Shown: positions 1-8,280, numbered from the stretch's first letter. The stretch: 17,174 nt of DNA from Clostridia bacterium BRH_c25 (GCA_001515955.1 LOES01000252.1:1-17174), one strand, 5' to 3'. The notes: generated by a model not told the origin, from the sequence alone. Translations and numbers: made by a program.

Positions 1-2
1 TA

Positions 3-51
3 TATTGAACGCACCTAAGGTATTACATTCGGGTATAGTGCGAATTCAATA
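3..51. repeat. Interrupted inverted repeat at the left edge
   Basis: TATTGAACGCAC (3-14) can pair with GTGCG-AA-TTCAATA (38-51), giving 12 base pairs with a two-base bulge and a 23-base loop. No T-run follows on the + strand, so it does not look like a terminator for a gene to the left. It lies about 100 bases before the response regulator gene and could be an operator or a leader structure. This comes from base pairing alone. Confidence 0.3.
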
Positions 52-60
52 AAATCAAGG

Positions 61-111
61 AAACATTTACGCGAAATTTGAATTATTAATGTAAAATGTT
101 TTTCGCGAAAT
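61..111. promoter_or_regulatory. Repeat-rich leader before the response regulator
   Basis: The octamer CGCGAAAT occurs at 70-77 and again at 104-111, 34 bases apart, about three helical turns. AAACATTT (61-68) and AAATGTTT (94-101) form an inverted repeat between the same landmarks. Such phased repeats are common at regulator binding sites, so this may be the control region of the gene at 153. I could not place a convincing -35/-10 pair here. Function is inferred. Confidence 0.3.
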
Positions 112-152
112 ATATAGCGTATTAACCTTAAACAAGAGAATGAGGTGCTTTT

Positions 153-1760
153 ATGTATAAAGTTCTTATTGTTGATGATGAAGTATTAGTCAGGGTAGGT
201 CTTAAGACAACCATAGACTGGGAAGCAAACGGCTTCACGGTTGTGGCAGAAGCGTCAAACGGCGAGCAGGGCTATGAGCAATATAAGAAGCATATGCCGG
301 ATGTTATAATAACAGACATTAAAATGCCTAAAAGAGATGGATTGTGGCTGGTTGAAGAAGTCAGAAAAGAAAACCACTATGTTAAAATATTGGTTTTAAC
401 GGTTTATGATGAGTTTTCCTATGCAAGGAAGGCACTGAAGGTTGGTGCGGATGATTATATTCTAAAATCTGAAGTCGAGGATGAAGAGCTTATTGCGGTA
501 ATGAAGTCCATAAAAAAGAAAATAGATGCGGATACAAGGACAAAGCATATACAAGACAAGGAAATCATGAATGTAAATGCCATAAAGAGATCAATTTTAA
601 CAGATATGATTAAATCGAACTTTAATATTGATGACAATCTGTTGGAACGATGCAGGAGCATTGGATTCCCCATGGAAAATTCAAGATTTGCATTTGCAGG
701 TATATCAATTGGCAACGATATTCATGAAAATGAAGCAGAACCCAATCCCTTAAAACAGACTGACAATGCAATACTTAATATCCTCTTTGATCTATTTGCG
801 GAAAGATCGGTTGAATATATTCATACACACCAGAAGGAAGGGTATAAGTTTCTTTTATCATCGGACATATTGGCAGGCAACGAGCTGAATAGAATGCTTA
901 CATCTGCAATAAATGCTGCAAGGCAATACTTTGATTGTTCTCTTAACATTGTTTATACAAATGCTTTTGATGATATAAAGAAGACATTTGCTGTTTATAA
1001 AGAATTTATTGACAAGGAACAGATTTTGTTTTATAAAAGCGGAATAAAGTTCTTTATAACAAACATTGACAGCGTAAACTTTGCAGAACCCAATGTGTTT
1101 GATTTAAAAAGGCAATATAATAAACAGTTTATTGAAGCTATAGGACAGGAAAACAAAGACAGGACAAAAAAGCTGATTCATGAAGTCAGCAGTTATTTTG
1201 ACCAGAATAGTGTAAACCCTAAGATCGTCAGAATATTTTATTCCAACTTAATGGGGGATATATTCAGTAACTATGGGCTTATTCTTGAAAACGACCTGGA
1301 ATTAAAGAACCATGAATATTATCATTACCAGATAGAAAATTCAGACCATCAGCAGAGTATAATGCATTTATTCATAGCATTTACGGAAAAAACTATAAAT
1401 GAGATTCGAAAAACCCGGTACACCAACTCGAAAGTATTGATAAACCGGGCTATAAATCATATCCAATACCATTATGATGAAAAAATATCCTTGGATGATG
1501 TAGCAAGGGAGCTGCATATTTCTAAACATTATCTTGCAAATGCTTTTAAAAAGGCTACCGGGGAGAACATGTCCTTATACATCAATAAGCTCAGGATAGA
1601 AAAGGCAAAAAGGCTGTTGTTGAAATCAGATGGTAAAATCAAAGAAATATTTGATGAGGTAGGGTACTCAAATCAACAGTATTTTAGTAAGGTTTTTAAA
1701 AAAATAACAGGCATGACGATTATGGAGTATAAGGAGAAAATGATGCAGAAAAATGAATAG
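153..1760 (+). CDS. YesN-like response regulator, AraC-type DNA-binding
   Basis: Cytoplasmic transcription factor of a two-component system, 535 residues. The N-terminal receiver domain (about 1-125) has the acidic pair near D8-D9, the phospho-acceptor D55 in an ITDIKMP context, T83 and the conserved K105. A long middle linker (about 130-425) has no motif I recognise. The C-terminus (about 430-530) is a double helix-turn-helix of the AraC/XylS type, with the typical SLDDVARELHIS and EVGYSNQQYFSKVFKK segments. The start is supported by TGAGGTG seven bases upstream. The layout matches regulators that pair with YesM/LytS-type kinases and switch on neighbouring sugar ABC transporters; in Clostridium beijerinckii a LytS/YesN pair controls a xylose ABC transporter. 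Control of the operon at 2031 is therefore likely but inferred. Its kinase is not in the window. Confidence 0.93.
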   Translation: MYKVLIVDDEVLVRVGLKTTIDWEANGFTVVAEASNGEQGYEQYKKHMPDVIITDIKMPKRDGLWLVEEVRKENHYVKILVLTVYDEFSYARKALKVGADDYILKSEVEDEELIAVMKSIKKKIDADTRTKHIQDKEIMNVNAIKRSILTDMIKSNFNIDDNLLERCRSIGFPMENSRFAFAGISIGNDIHENEAEPNPLKQTDNAILNILFDLFAERSVEYIHTHQKEGYKFLLSSDILAGNELNRMLTSAINAARQYFDCSLNIVYTNAFDDIKKTFAVYKEFIDKEQILFYKSGIKFFITNIDSVNFAEPNVFDLKRQYNKQFIEAIGQENKDRTKKLIHEVSSYFDQNSVNPKIVRIFYSNLMGDIFSNYGLILENDLELKNHEYYHYQIENSDHQQSIMHLFIAFTEKTINEIRKTRYTNSKVLINRAINHIQYHYDEKISLDDVARELHISKHYLANAFKKATGENMSLYINKLRIEKAKRLLLKSDGKIKEIFDEVGYSNQQYFSKVFKKITGMTIMEYKEKMMQKNE

Positions 1761-1776
1761 AATCTGAAGCTTGATG

Positions 1777-1803
1777 AGTCTTCGCAACGCGAAGGCTTTT
1801 TTC
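1777..1803 (+). terminator. Rho-independent terminator after the response regulator
   Basis: AGTCTTCGC (1777-1785), loop AAC, GCGAAGGCT (1789-1797) form a nine-pair stem with one G-T pair, followed directly by a T-run. It ends the regulator transcript and makes the ABC operon a separate unit. Confidence 0.85.
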
Positions 1804-2030
1804 TTTTATCTTCATAGTTAAGAAAACTAAATTAACCTAGGACAAAAAAATGATAATCCGGTACAAAGGTGTTAACCCCAAAATAAATGTTTCAGCACAT
1901 TGAACAAAATAGTATATAACCAAAATAATATAGTACGTTTATTGAACAACTATTATGAATTATCATTAAACTATGAATGGCTAAACAGTTAAATGCTATA
2001 CAAAAACATGTAAAAGGGGATCTGAAAGCT
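1804..2030 (+). promoter_or_regulatory. Control region of the ABC transporter operon
   Basis: This AT-rich stretch lies between the regulator's terminator and the ABC ATPase gene. The nonamer ATTGAACAA occurs at 1899-1907 and 1941-1949 in the same orientation, exactly 42 bases apart, which is four helical turns. AraC-type activators commonly bind direct repeats phased this way. ATTGAAC also occurs at 4-10, before the regulator gene. A near-palindrome GGTGTTAACCCC is at 1868-1879. A plausible -10-like TATAAC lies at 1915-1920, but I could not pair it with a good -35. Activation by the adjacent response regulator is an inference. Confidence 0.45.
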
Positions 2031-3548
2031 ATGAATCCGGATATAAAATTAAGAGTCTCTGATGTTGAAAAATTTTTTCCCGGTGTTAAAGCATTGGATA
2101 AGATAAACTTTTCTGTAAAGAAGGGTACTGTTCACGTCATATGCGGAGAAAATGGCGCCGGTAAATCCACATTAATGAAGGTAATTAATGGTATTTACAA
2201 GCAAGATTCAGGCCGGATTCTCATTGATGAGAAGGTTGTAGAAATCAATAATCCAATTCAAGCAAGAAGTCTCGGCATTTCGATGATTTTTCAAGAACTC
2301 AACTATATGCCTGAAATGACAATTGAAGAAAGCTTATTCGTTGGGAATTGGCCAAGAGATAAGTATGGGAAAGTAGATTGGAAGGAAATAAGAAAACGCA
2401 CATTGGAGCTGCTGGAGAAAGAAAAGCTCAGTTATTCTCCGGAAACAAAGCTTAAGGATTTAACAGTATCAGACATACAGATGCTGGAGATACTGAAGGC
2501 TATTTCCTATAACTCGGACATTATAATCATGGATGAACCTACCTCGGCCATAACACAAAAGGAAGTTGAGGTTCTGTTCAATAAGATAAATGAGCTTAGA
2601 GATCGTGGCACAAGCATTATCTATATATCCCACAAAATGGATGAGATATTCAGGATCGCAGATGAAATCACAGTATTCAGAGATGGCTGTGTAGTGGATT
2701 CAAGACCAAAAGAGGATTATGACATGGATACTGTCATCACACAAATGGTCGGAAGAAAACTGGAAAGCGTTTTTCAGAAGGAAGATATGGAGTTAGGAGA
2801 TCAGGTGCTGCAGGTTAAGGGCTTGACAAACCCAGGAAAGTTTGAAAATGTCAGCTTTGATATCCGTGAAGGTGAAATTATCGGCTTTGCAGGCCTTATG
2901 GGTGCCGGCAGAACAGAGGTTATGCGTGCCTTGTTCGGGCTGGATGCTTATCAGTCGGGAGAAATCATCATAAAAAATGAGAAGACTGATATAAAGAATG
3001 TTAAGAGCAGCATTGATAAGAAAATGGTCATGCTTTCTGAAGACAGAAGGAGATACGGCATAATTCCGGTCCGCAGTGTCAAAGAAAATGTTTCCTTATC
3101 AAGTCTGAAAAGGTTCATTTATGGCGGAAGACTCCATGGGGAAGAAGAAGACCGGACGGTTAATGATTACTGTAAGAGTATGAATGTTAAGACACCGGAC
3201 ATGGAAACCTCCATTGAAGCATTAAGCGGAGGCAACCAGCAGAAAGTCATTTTGGCAAAGTGGATGGTTACCAATCCGGATATCCTCATAATGGATGAGC
3301 CGACACGGGGTATTGATGTAGGGGCAAAGCATGAAATATATAAATTGATGACTATTCTTGCAAAACAGAAAAAAGCACTTATCATGGTTTCATCAGAATT
3401 ACCCGAGCTTATTATGATGTGTGACAGAATATATGTAATGGCTAAAGGCAAAATTACCGGAATGTTGAAAAGAGAAGAGTTTACTCAAGAAAAAATAATG
3501 GCCTTTGCCACTGCAACGAAAAGTCAATCGGGGGTGGATATAATATGA
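2031..3548 (+). CDS. Sugar ABC transporter ATPase, two nucleotide-binding domains
   Basis: Energises a carbohydrate importer of the RbsA/XylG/MglA (CUT2) family at the inner face of the membrane. Two ATPase domains are fused. The first has Walker A GENGAGKST and Walker B IIIMDEPTSA. The second has a degenerate Walker A (GLMGAGRTE, usual for this family), a canonical signature LSGGNQQK and Walker B ILIMDEPTRGID. The first domain's signature is LTVSDIQM, unlike the usual LS-G-QQM form, so probably only one composite ATP site is catalytic. I start at 2031 (505 residues) because AAAAGGGG sits 11 bases before it and the protein then begins with the expected MNPDIKLRVSDVEKFF; an in-frame ATG at 1977 has no ribosome site. 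It overlaps the permease gene by four bases (ATGA), indicating coupled translation. The exact sugar cannot be read from the ATPase. Confidence 0.93.
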   Translation: MNPDIKLRVSDVEKFFPGVKALDKINFSVKKGTVHVICGENGAGKSTLMKVINGIYKQDSGRILIDEKVVEINNPIQARSLGISMIFQELNYMPEMTIEESLFVGNWPRDKYGKVDWKEIRKRTLELLEKEKLSYSPETKLKDLTVSDIQMLEILKAISYNSDIIIMDEPTSAITQKEVEVLFNKINELRDRGTSIIYISHKMDEIFRIADEITVFRDGCVVDSRPKEDYDMDTVITQMVGRKLESVFQKEDMELGDQVLQVKGLTNPGKFENVSFDIREGEIIGFAGLMGAGRTEVMRALFGLDAYQSGEIIIKNEKTDIKNVKSSIDKKMVMLSEDRRRYGIIPVRSVKENVSLSSLKRFIYGGRLHGEEEDRTVNDYCKSMNVKTPDMETSIEALSGGNQQKVILAKWMVTNPDILIMDEPTRGIDVGAKHEIYKLMTILAKQKKALIMVSSELPELIMMCDRIYVMAKGKITGMLKREEFTQEKIMAFATATKSQSGVDII

Positions 3549-4519
3549 ATACAATTAATAAAAACAAATTATGGTCTGATATGAAAAGCAAATACAGCAT
3601 CTATTTCGTACTGGCAGCCCTTTTTGTAATAAGCTGGCTTGCCAATGAGAACTTTGTATCAGTTGAGAACCTGTCGAATATTTCAACACAAATTGCAGTA
3701 GGAACAATCCTGGCTTTTGGGCAGACGATTCTGATAATCAGCGGCATGCTGGATTTATCCTCCGGTTCAGTGCTTGCACTGGCAGGGGTACTTTCAATCT
3801 CTGTTTATAAAATGACGGGATCACTGATTATTGCTTTTGCAGTTGCTATTATAACCGGTGTTATATGTAATATTTTAAATGGACTTATGGTTACCAAATT
3901 CAAAACACCGCCTTTTATCGCAACACTAGCCATGATGACAATGGCTAGAGGGGCAGCACTCATGTACACCAATGGCCAGAACATCTATCAAATTGGTGAT
4001 TATGTAAAATTTGGACAGGGCAAGATTATGGGAGTGCCGACACCGGTGATCTTCATGGCAGTAATCCTGATACTTACCTGGTATATCCTGAAGCATACTG
4101 TCTTTGGCAGATCCATATATGCAATTGGAGGCAATGAAGAGGCTGCAAATGCATCAGGTATAAGTGTCAATAAAATAAAAATGAAGGCTTTTATTTTCAA
4201 CGGAATCCTGGTTGGTATAGCCGGTGTGCTGTTTATGTCCCGTGTAAACGGAGCAATGCCAAATGGTGCTATTGGTTATGAGTTCAAAGCTCTTACGGCA
4301 GCAGTCATAGGTGGGACAAGCTTTACCGGAGGCTTGGGAACTGCATCGGGAACATTGGCAGGTGCCTTTATCGTTGGATTCCTGGATAACATAATGGTTC
4401 TGGTAGGTGTGAACTCATACCTGCAGCAAATTGTACGCGGTGCTATAATTGCCCTTGCTGTTATCTATGATATCTGGGCAAAGACAAAGAGAACAAAACG
4501 CAAGCATGATCTTAAATAG
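3545..4519 (+). CDS. Sugar ABC transporter permease, RbsC/XylH type
   Basis: Integral membrane channel of the CUT2 importer, 324 residues. Many hydrophobic segments run through the protein (for example about 18-35, 45-65, 70-90, 95-115, 165-185, 215-235, 255-290 and 295-312). The family signature region is present: IGGNEEAANASGISVNKIKMKAFIFNG-type residues near 195-220, followed by ALTAAVIGGTSFTGGLGTASGTLAGAFIVG. The length is normal for the family. The start codon overlaps the ATPase stop codon, so the two are translationally coupled. It should pair with the ATPase at 2031 and the binding protein at 4561. It ends with a short basic tail. Confidence 0.93.
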   Translation: MNTINKNKLWSDMKSKYSIYFVLAALFVISWLANENFVSVENLSNISTQIAVGTILAFGQTILIISGMLDLSSGSVLALAGVLSISVYKMTGSLIIAFAVAIITGVICNILNGLMVTKFKTPPFIATLAMMTMARGAALMYTNGQNIYQIGDYVKFGQGKIMGVPTPVIFMAVILILTWYILKHTVFGRSIYAIGGNEEAANASGISVNKIKMKAFIFNGILVGIAGVLFMSRVNGAMPNGAIGYEFKALTAAVIGGTSFTGGLGTASGTLAGAFIVGFLDNIMVLVGVNSYLQQIVRGAIIALAVIYDIWAKTKRTKRKHDLK

Positions 4520-4560
4520 AGCAATCTATTTGGATATATAAAAATTAAGGGGGAAGAAAA

Positions 4561-5562
4561 TTGAAAAAGTGGTTAGTAATTGCTTTAATCGTTTCACTGA
4601 TGGCTTCATTGTTGACTGGCTGCAGCCAGCCGGCACCGGCTGCTCAGGATGGGGCAAAAGCACCGGAGGCAAGCGGAGAGAAAGATGTATACAGGGTTGC
4701 ATATATTGCCAGAGCTCAGGCAGACTCATTTGCAGCATGGTTGGCAAACGCGGTAATAGAAGAAGCAGCTAAATATGACAACATTAAATTAGATGTATTT
4801 GACGGTCAGGCAAATGATGATACAGAGAACGGTCTGATTGAAAATGCAATAACAAACAAGTATGATGTTATCATTGTTCAGCCGAATAATGGTGAAGCTC
4901 AGAGACCTTATGTCGAAAAAGCAGTAGCAGCAGGCATCAAAGTTATTACAACAAATGCGCGTATCAGCGGAATTGAAGGAGCATCTTCAGTAGACGCAGA
5001 TCCATATGCACAGGCTGCTGTCAATGCAGTAGTTGCCATTTCACAGATTCCCCAGAATGCAAACGTTGTTGTATTGAAAGGACCTCCAGGCAACTTCCAT
5101 GCAGATGCAAGACGTGACAGCTGGCAGAAAGAATTCTTTGACAAAAGAACTGATGTAAAAATCGTTGGAGAAGAAATAGCAAACTGGAACAAGGACGAAG
5201 CAATGAACTATATGGAAACCTGGGTCCAGGCAAATGACAAAATTGATGCGATAATAGCAATGAATGACAATATGGCTGCAGGCGCATTGGAAGTTATTAA
5301 AGACAATCCGAAATTCAAGGACATACTTTCATATGGCGTTGATGGAACAGCTGAAGCTGTATTGTTGATAGAGCAGGGCTTAATGACTTCAACAAGCTTA
5401 CAGAGCGCATATGATCTTGCAACAGCACTTATGGATACAACCAACAAGCTTGTTACAGGTGCTGAAAAGCAGATTGACATCGATATCGACTGCCCATTGA
5501 TTAATAAAGACAATGTTCAGCAGTACATTGAAATGCACAAGAAAGCCGGAGCTATAAAATAG
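4561..5562 (+). CDS. Sugar ABC transporter substrate-binding lipoprotein
   Basis: Extracellular, lipid-anchored receptor of the importer, 333 residues. The signal peptide is short and hydrophobic with a lipobox LLTGC, the lipidated cysteine being residue 21, followed by a Pro/Ala-rich linker. The mature part looks like a type I periplasmic binding protein of the RbsB/XylF group: a first beta strand YRVAYIARAQADSF, then VIIVQPNN, VITTNARISG, the hinge region VVLKGPPGN and IDAIIAMNDNMAAGALE. Translation starts at TTG, supported by AAGGGGG eight bases upstream. It follows the permease by 41 bases and is followed by a 34-base palindrome, which may raise its level over the downstream genes, as is usual for binding proteins. 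The ligand is unknown; the enzymes next door suggest a pentitol, hexitol or pentose. Confidence 0.92.
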   Translation: MKKWLVIALIVSLMASLLTGCSQPAPAAQDGAKAPEASGEKDVYRVAYIARAQADSFAAWLANAVIEEAAKYDNIKLDVFDGQANDDTENGLIENAITNKYDVIIVQPNNGEAQRPYVEKAVAAGIKVITTNARISGIEGASSVDADPYAQAAVNAVVAISQIPQNANVVVLKGPPGNFHADARRDSWQKEFFDKRTDVKIVGEEIANWNKDEAMNYMETWVQANDKIDAIIAMNDNMAAGALEVIKDNPKFKDILSYGVDGTAEAVLLIEQGLMTSTSLQSAYDLATALMDTTNKLVTGAEKQIDIDIDCPLINKDNVQQYIEMHKKAGAIK

Positions 5563-5586
5563 GACATAATTTCTATAAGCAGAATC

Positions 5587-5620
5587 ATTGGTACGCGAAT
5601 TAGCTAATTTGCGTACCAAT
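5587..5620 (+). terminator. 34-base palindrome, probable attenuating terminator
   Basis: ATTGGTACGC at 5587-5596 and GCGTACCAAT at 5611-5620 are perfect complements, and the AT-rich centre (AATTAGCTAATT) also pairs, with a single mismatched position per arm. Five Ts (5620-5624) follow, then the ribosome site of the dehydrogenase. The position suggests a leaky terminator or 3' stabiliser that sets more binding protein than enzyme. A protein-binding operator is also possible because the symmetry is nearly perfect to the centre. Confidence 0.7.
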
Positions 5621-5641
5621 TTTTAAAAGGAGGTTGAAGCA

Positions 5642-6682
5642 ATGAAAAATAGAGCTGTTTTTATGCATGGCACAAATGATATGGTCTGGAAGGATGTGCC
5701 GGTGCCGGTTGTAAAGGAAAAAGAGGTGTTAATCAAAGTAGATGCCGTAGGAATCTGTGGTTCTGATGTACACTATTATCAGCATGGAAGAATTGGCGAT
5801 TTTGTTGTTGAAGGTGACTTTATACTAGGTCATGAATGTGCCGGAGAAGTTGTGGAAATAGGAAGCGGAGTAAAGAATCTGGTCGTTGGAGACCGTGTTG
5901 CATTAGAGCCCGGCAAGACCTGCGGCAAATGTGAATTCTGCAAGGAAGGCTTATATAACCTTTGCCCCGATGTGGAATTTTTTGCTACACCCCCTTATCA
6001 CGGGGTTTTCACCAACTATGTGACCCACCCGGAAGACATGTGCTTCAAGCTTCCGGAAAATGTCTCCAATGTGGAAGGTGCCCTTGTTGAACCCCTGGCT
6101 GTAGGGCTTCATGCAACAGATCAGGGTGGAGTCAAGCTGGGGAATACCGTAGTTATATATGGTTCAGGCTGTATTGGTCTGGTGACCCTACTGGCAAGTA
6201 AAGCAAAAGGGGCTTCAAGGATAATTGTTGTAGATGTCCTGGAAAACAGGCTTAAGAAGGCAATGGAGTTAGGTGCTACTCATGTAATAAATCCTAAAGA
6301 AAAGGATGTAGTAAAAACAATAGCTGCTATAACTGATGGAAAAGGAGCACATGTTGTAATCGACGCAGCGGCAGCAGATGCCACAGTCAAACAGACAGTG
6401 GATGTGCTCAGGGTTGGCGGTACAATTGTTCTTGTAGGAATGACGGCGAAAGACGAGGTAGAGTTTAACTTTATGAAGCTGATGAGCAAGGAAGGTACCT
6501 TCAAGACGATTTTCCGTTATAGGAACCTGTATCCTGTTGCCATCAATGCAATAGCAAGCGGTGCAATCAACGTCAAGGATATCGTAAGTCATGAATTTGA
6601 TTTTGAAAATACCAAGGAAGCCTTTGATTTCGTGGTTAATAATGCCAAGGATGTTGTAAAAGCAGTCATCAAAGTGAAATAA
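5642..6682 (+). CDS. Zinc-dependent polyol (sorbitol/xylitol-type) dehydrogenase
   Basis: Medium-chain dehydrogenase of 346 residues, predicted to oxidise a sugar alcohol to a ketose with NAD. The N-terminal GroES-like domain carries catalytic zinc ligands C39 (GICGSD), H64-E65 (LGHECAGEV) and E150 (VEPLAVGLHA). Four cysteines C94, C97, C100 and C108 form the structural zinc lobe. The Rossmann fold begins at GSGCIG (174-179), and an aspartate at the end of the next strand (VVDVLENR, about D198) favours NAD over NADP. GGRIGDFV/EGDF-type wording near residues 48-60 is typical of sorbitol and xylitol dehydrogenases rather than simple alcohol dehydrogenases. A strong AAAAGGAGG site precedes the ATG. 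It sits between the binding protein and a xylulokinase, so xylitol or D-arabitol to D-xylulose is the best guess; sorbitol to fructose cannot be excluded. Confidence 0.9.
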   Translation: MKNRAVFMHGTNDMVWKDVPVPVVKEKEVLIKVDAVGICGSDVHYYQHGRIGDFVVEGDFILGHECAGEVVEIGSGVKNLVVGDRVALEPGKTCGKCEFCKEGLYNLCPDVEFFATPPYHGVFTNYVTHPEDMCFKLPENVSNVEGALVEPLAVGLHATDQGGVKLGNTVVIYGSGCIGLVTLLASKAKGASRIIVVDVLENRLKKAMELGATHVINPKEKDVVKTIAAITDGKGAHVVIDAAAADATVKQTVDVLRVGGTIVLVGMTAKDEVEFNFMKLMSKEGTFKTIFRYRNLYPVAINAIASGAINVKDIVSHEFDFENTKEAFDFVVNNAKDVVKAVIKVK

Positions 6683-6705
6683 GCAAAATCGGAGGAAGGT
6701 CAGCT

Positions 6706-8181
6706 ATGTATTTTATAGGAATAGATATAGGAACAACCTCGGTGAAAATCCTTGCTATAGATGAGCAGGGCAGTGTTGTCAAAGCTATAAGCAAGGATTA
6801 TCCGATTTATTTTCCCAAGCCCCTATGGTCTGAGCAGAATCCGGAAGATTGGTGGCATCAGACCGTTAACGGACTGAAAGAGCTATTGGACGGACTGAAT
6901 AAAAATGACGTTAAAGCAATGAGCTTCAGCGGACAGATGCACGGACTGGTAACACTTGACGAGGATGATCAGGTGATAAGGCCTGCAATACTTTGGAACG
7001 ATCAAAGAACAGAAAAGGAATGCAGATATCTTAATGATGAAATAGGACAAAAAACAATATCCGAATGGACGGGAAACCTGGCTCTTACAGGATTTACAGC
7101 GCCTAAAATTCTATGGCTCAAGGAAAATGAGCCGTTGAACTTTGACAGGGTTAAAAAAATCATGCTCCCCAAGGATTATGTTGCCTATAGAATGTCGGGG
7201 ATATTTGCTTCAGATATGTCCGATGCATCGGGTACACTATATTTGGATGTGAAAAACAGAAAATGGTCGGAATCTATGTTGGAGCTTCTGGGGATATCTG
7301 AAAATCAATTGCCTGAATTATACGAATCCTATGAAGTAATTGGAGCTGTAAAAAAGAGTCTGGCCGATGAATTAGGGCTATGTGATACTGTAAAGATAAT
7401 CATTGGTGGAGGGGACCAGGCTGTTGCCGCAATTGGCGGAGGCGTCGTAGGACCTGAAGCCTGTTCCTTGTCCCTTGGAACATCCGGTGTTGTATTTGCA
7501 TCAACAGATAATTTTTTCGTTGATGAAAAGAACAGCCTTCATTCCTTCTGTCACGGGAACGGGAAATATCATCAGATGGGTGTAACCCTCGCAGCTGCAG
7601 CTTCTTTGAAGTGGTGGACCGAAGAGGTTAACCGGTCGGAGGATTTTGACGGGCTGCTTGGTGAAGCTGAAGAGGCTGCTGTAGATGACAGTGTATTCTA
7701 TCTGCCGTATTTGATGGGAGAAAGAACACCCCATAATGATCCATACTGTCGTGGTACCTTTATTGGAATGAACATGACCCATCAAAGGAAGCATCTGACC
7801 AGGGCGGTATTGGAGGGGGTTGCATTTTCTCTCAGGGATACTTTTGAGATAATGAAAGCAATGGGAATAAGAATTCCAGTTATCAGCATCAATGGAGGCG
7901 GAGCAAAAAGCAGGCTGTGGTGTCAAATAATTGCAGATGTCCTGAATGTAAGGGTAGTGAAGCTTAACACCAATGAAGGCCCTGCATATGGGGCTGCAAT
8001 ATTGGCAGCTGTAGGATACGGGCTATTTGATTCTGTTGAAGCAGCCTGTGCTTCATTTATAAAGGTAACGGAAAGTATTGAGCCGGATAAAGCAAAGGTT
8101 GAGCTATACAATCAAAAATATGATAAGTTCAGAGAAATATATCCGGCAACAAAAGAGCTATTTAAGAAGCTGACGAAATAG
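6706..8181 (+). CDS. xylB: Xylulokinase
   Basis: ATP-dependent kinase of the FGGY family, 491 residues, close to the usual xylulokinase length. It converts D-xylulose to D-xylulose 5-phosphate for entry to the pentose phosphate pathway. The N-terminal ATPase-fold strand is GIDIGTTSVK. The xylulokinase-type sugar motif SGQMHG gives M78-H79-G80, followed by ILWNDQRT. The catalytic base is D237 in IIGGGDQAVAA. The C-terminal phosphate/adenosine region includes SLGTSG, LMGERTPHNDP and NGGGAKSRLW. The gene starts 23 bases after the dehydrogenase behind a GGAGGAAGG site, and ends just before a strong terminator, so it is the last gene of the ABC operon. With no xylose isomerase nearby, its substrate is probably made by the dehydrogenase. 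Confidence 0.92.
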   Translation: MYFIGIDIGTTSVKILAIDEQGSVVKAISKDYPIYFPKPLWSEQNPEDWWHQTVNGLKELLDGLNKNDVKAMSFSGQMHGLVTLDEDDQVIRPAILWNDQRTEKECRYLNDEIGQKTISEWTGNLALTGFTAPKILWLKENEPLNFDRVKKIMLPKDYVAYRMSGIFASDMSDASGTLYLDVKNRKWSESMLELLGISENQLPELYESYEVIGAVKKSLADELGLCDTVKIIIGGGDQAVAAIGGGVVGPEACSLSLGTSGVVFASTDNFFVDEKNSLHSFCHGNGKYHQMGVTLAAAASLKWWTEEVNRSEDFDGLLGEAEEAAVDDSVFYLPYLMGERTPHNDPYCRGTFIGMNMTHQRKHLTRAVLEGVAFSLRDTFEIMKAMGIRIPVISINGGGAKSRLWCQIIADVLNVRVVKLNTNEGPAYGAAILAAVGYGLFDSVEAACASFIKVTESIEPDKAKVELYNQKYDKFREIYPATKELFKKLTK

Positions 8182-8187
8182 CAGATG

Positions 8188-8229
8188 ATAAACAAGCCAA
8201 CAATCCTAACGGATTGCTGGCTTGTTTAT
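8188..8229 (+). terminator. Strong terminator after xylB
   Basis: ATAAACAAGCCA (8188-8199) pairs perfectly with TGGCTTGTTTAT (8218-8229), and CAATCC/GGATTG extends the stem inward around a TAAC loop. The T-rich 3' arm supports termination. It closes the polyol operon and isolates the GntR unit. Confidence 0.85.
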
Positions 8230-8280
8230 ATTTATACCAAGAGATGTAGATGAATTTTATGAATATTTTAAATCTTATTA

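Noticed and set aside
121..1838. Shared octamer ATTAACCT at 121-128 and 1831-1838 as a regulator site.
   Set aside because: Short and AT-rich, without phasing or symmetry, so chance is an adequate explanation.
1977..2030. An earlier ATG at 1977 for the ABC ATPase, adding 18 residues.
   Set aside because: No ribosome site precedes it and the extra residues do not resemble the family's N-terminus, whereas AAAAGGGG precedes the ATG at 2031.
7501..7926. A 141-codon frame on the - strand inside xylB.
   Set aside because: Low-complexity, His/Ser-rich translation with no domain, fully opposite conserved kinase motifs.
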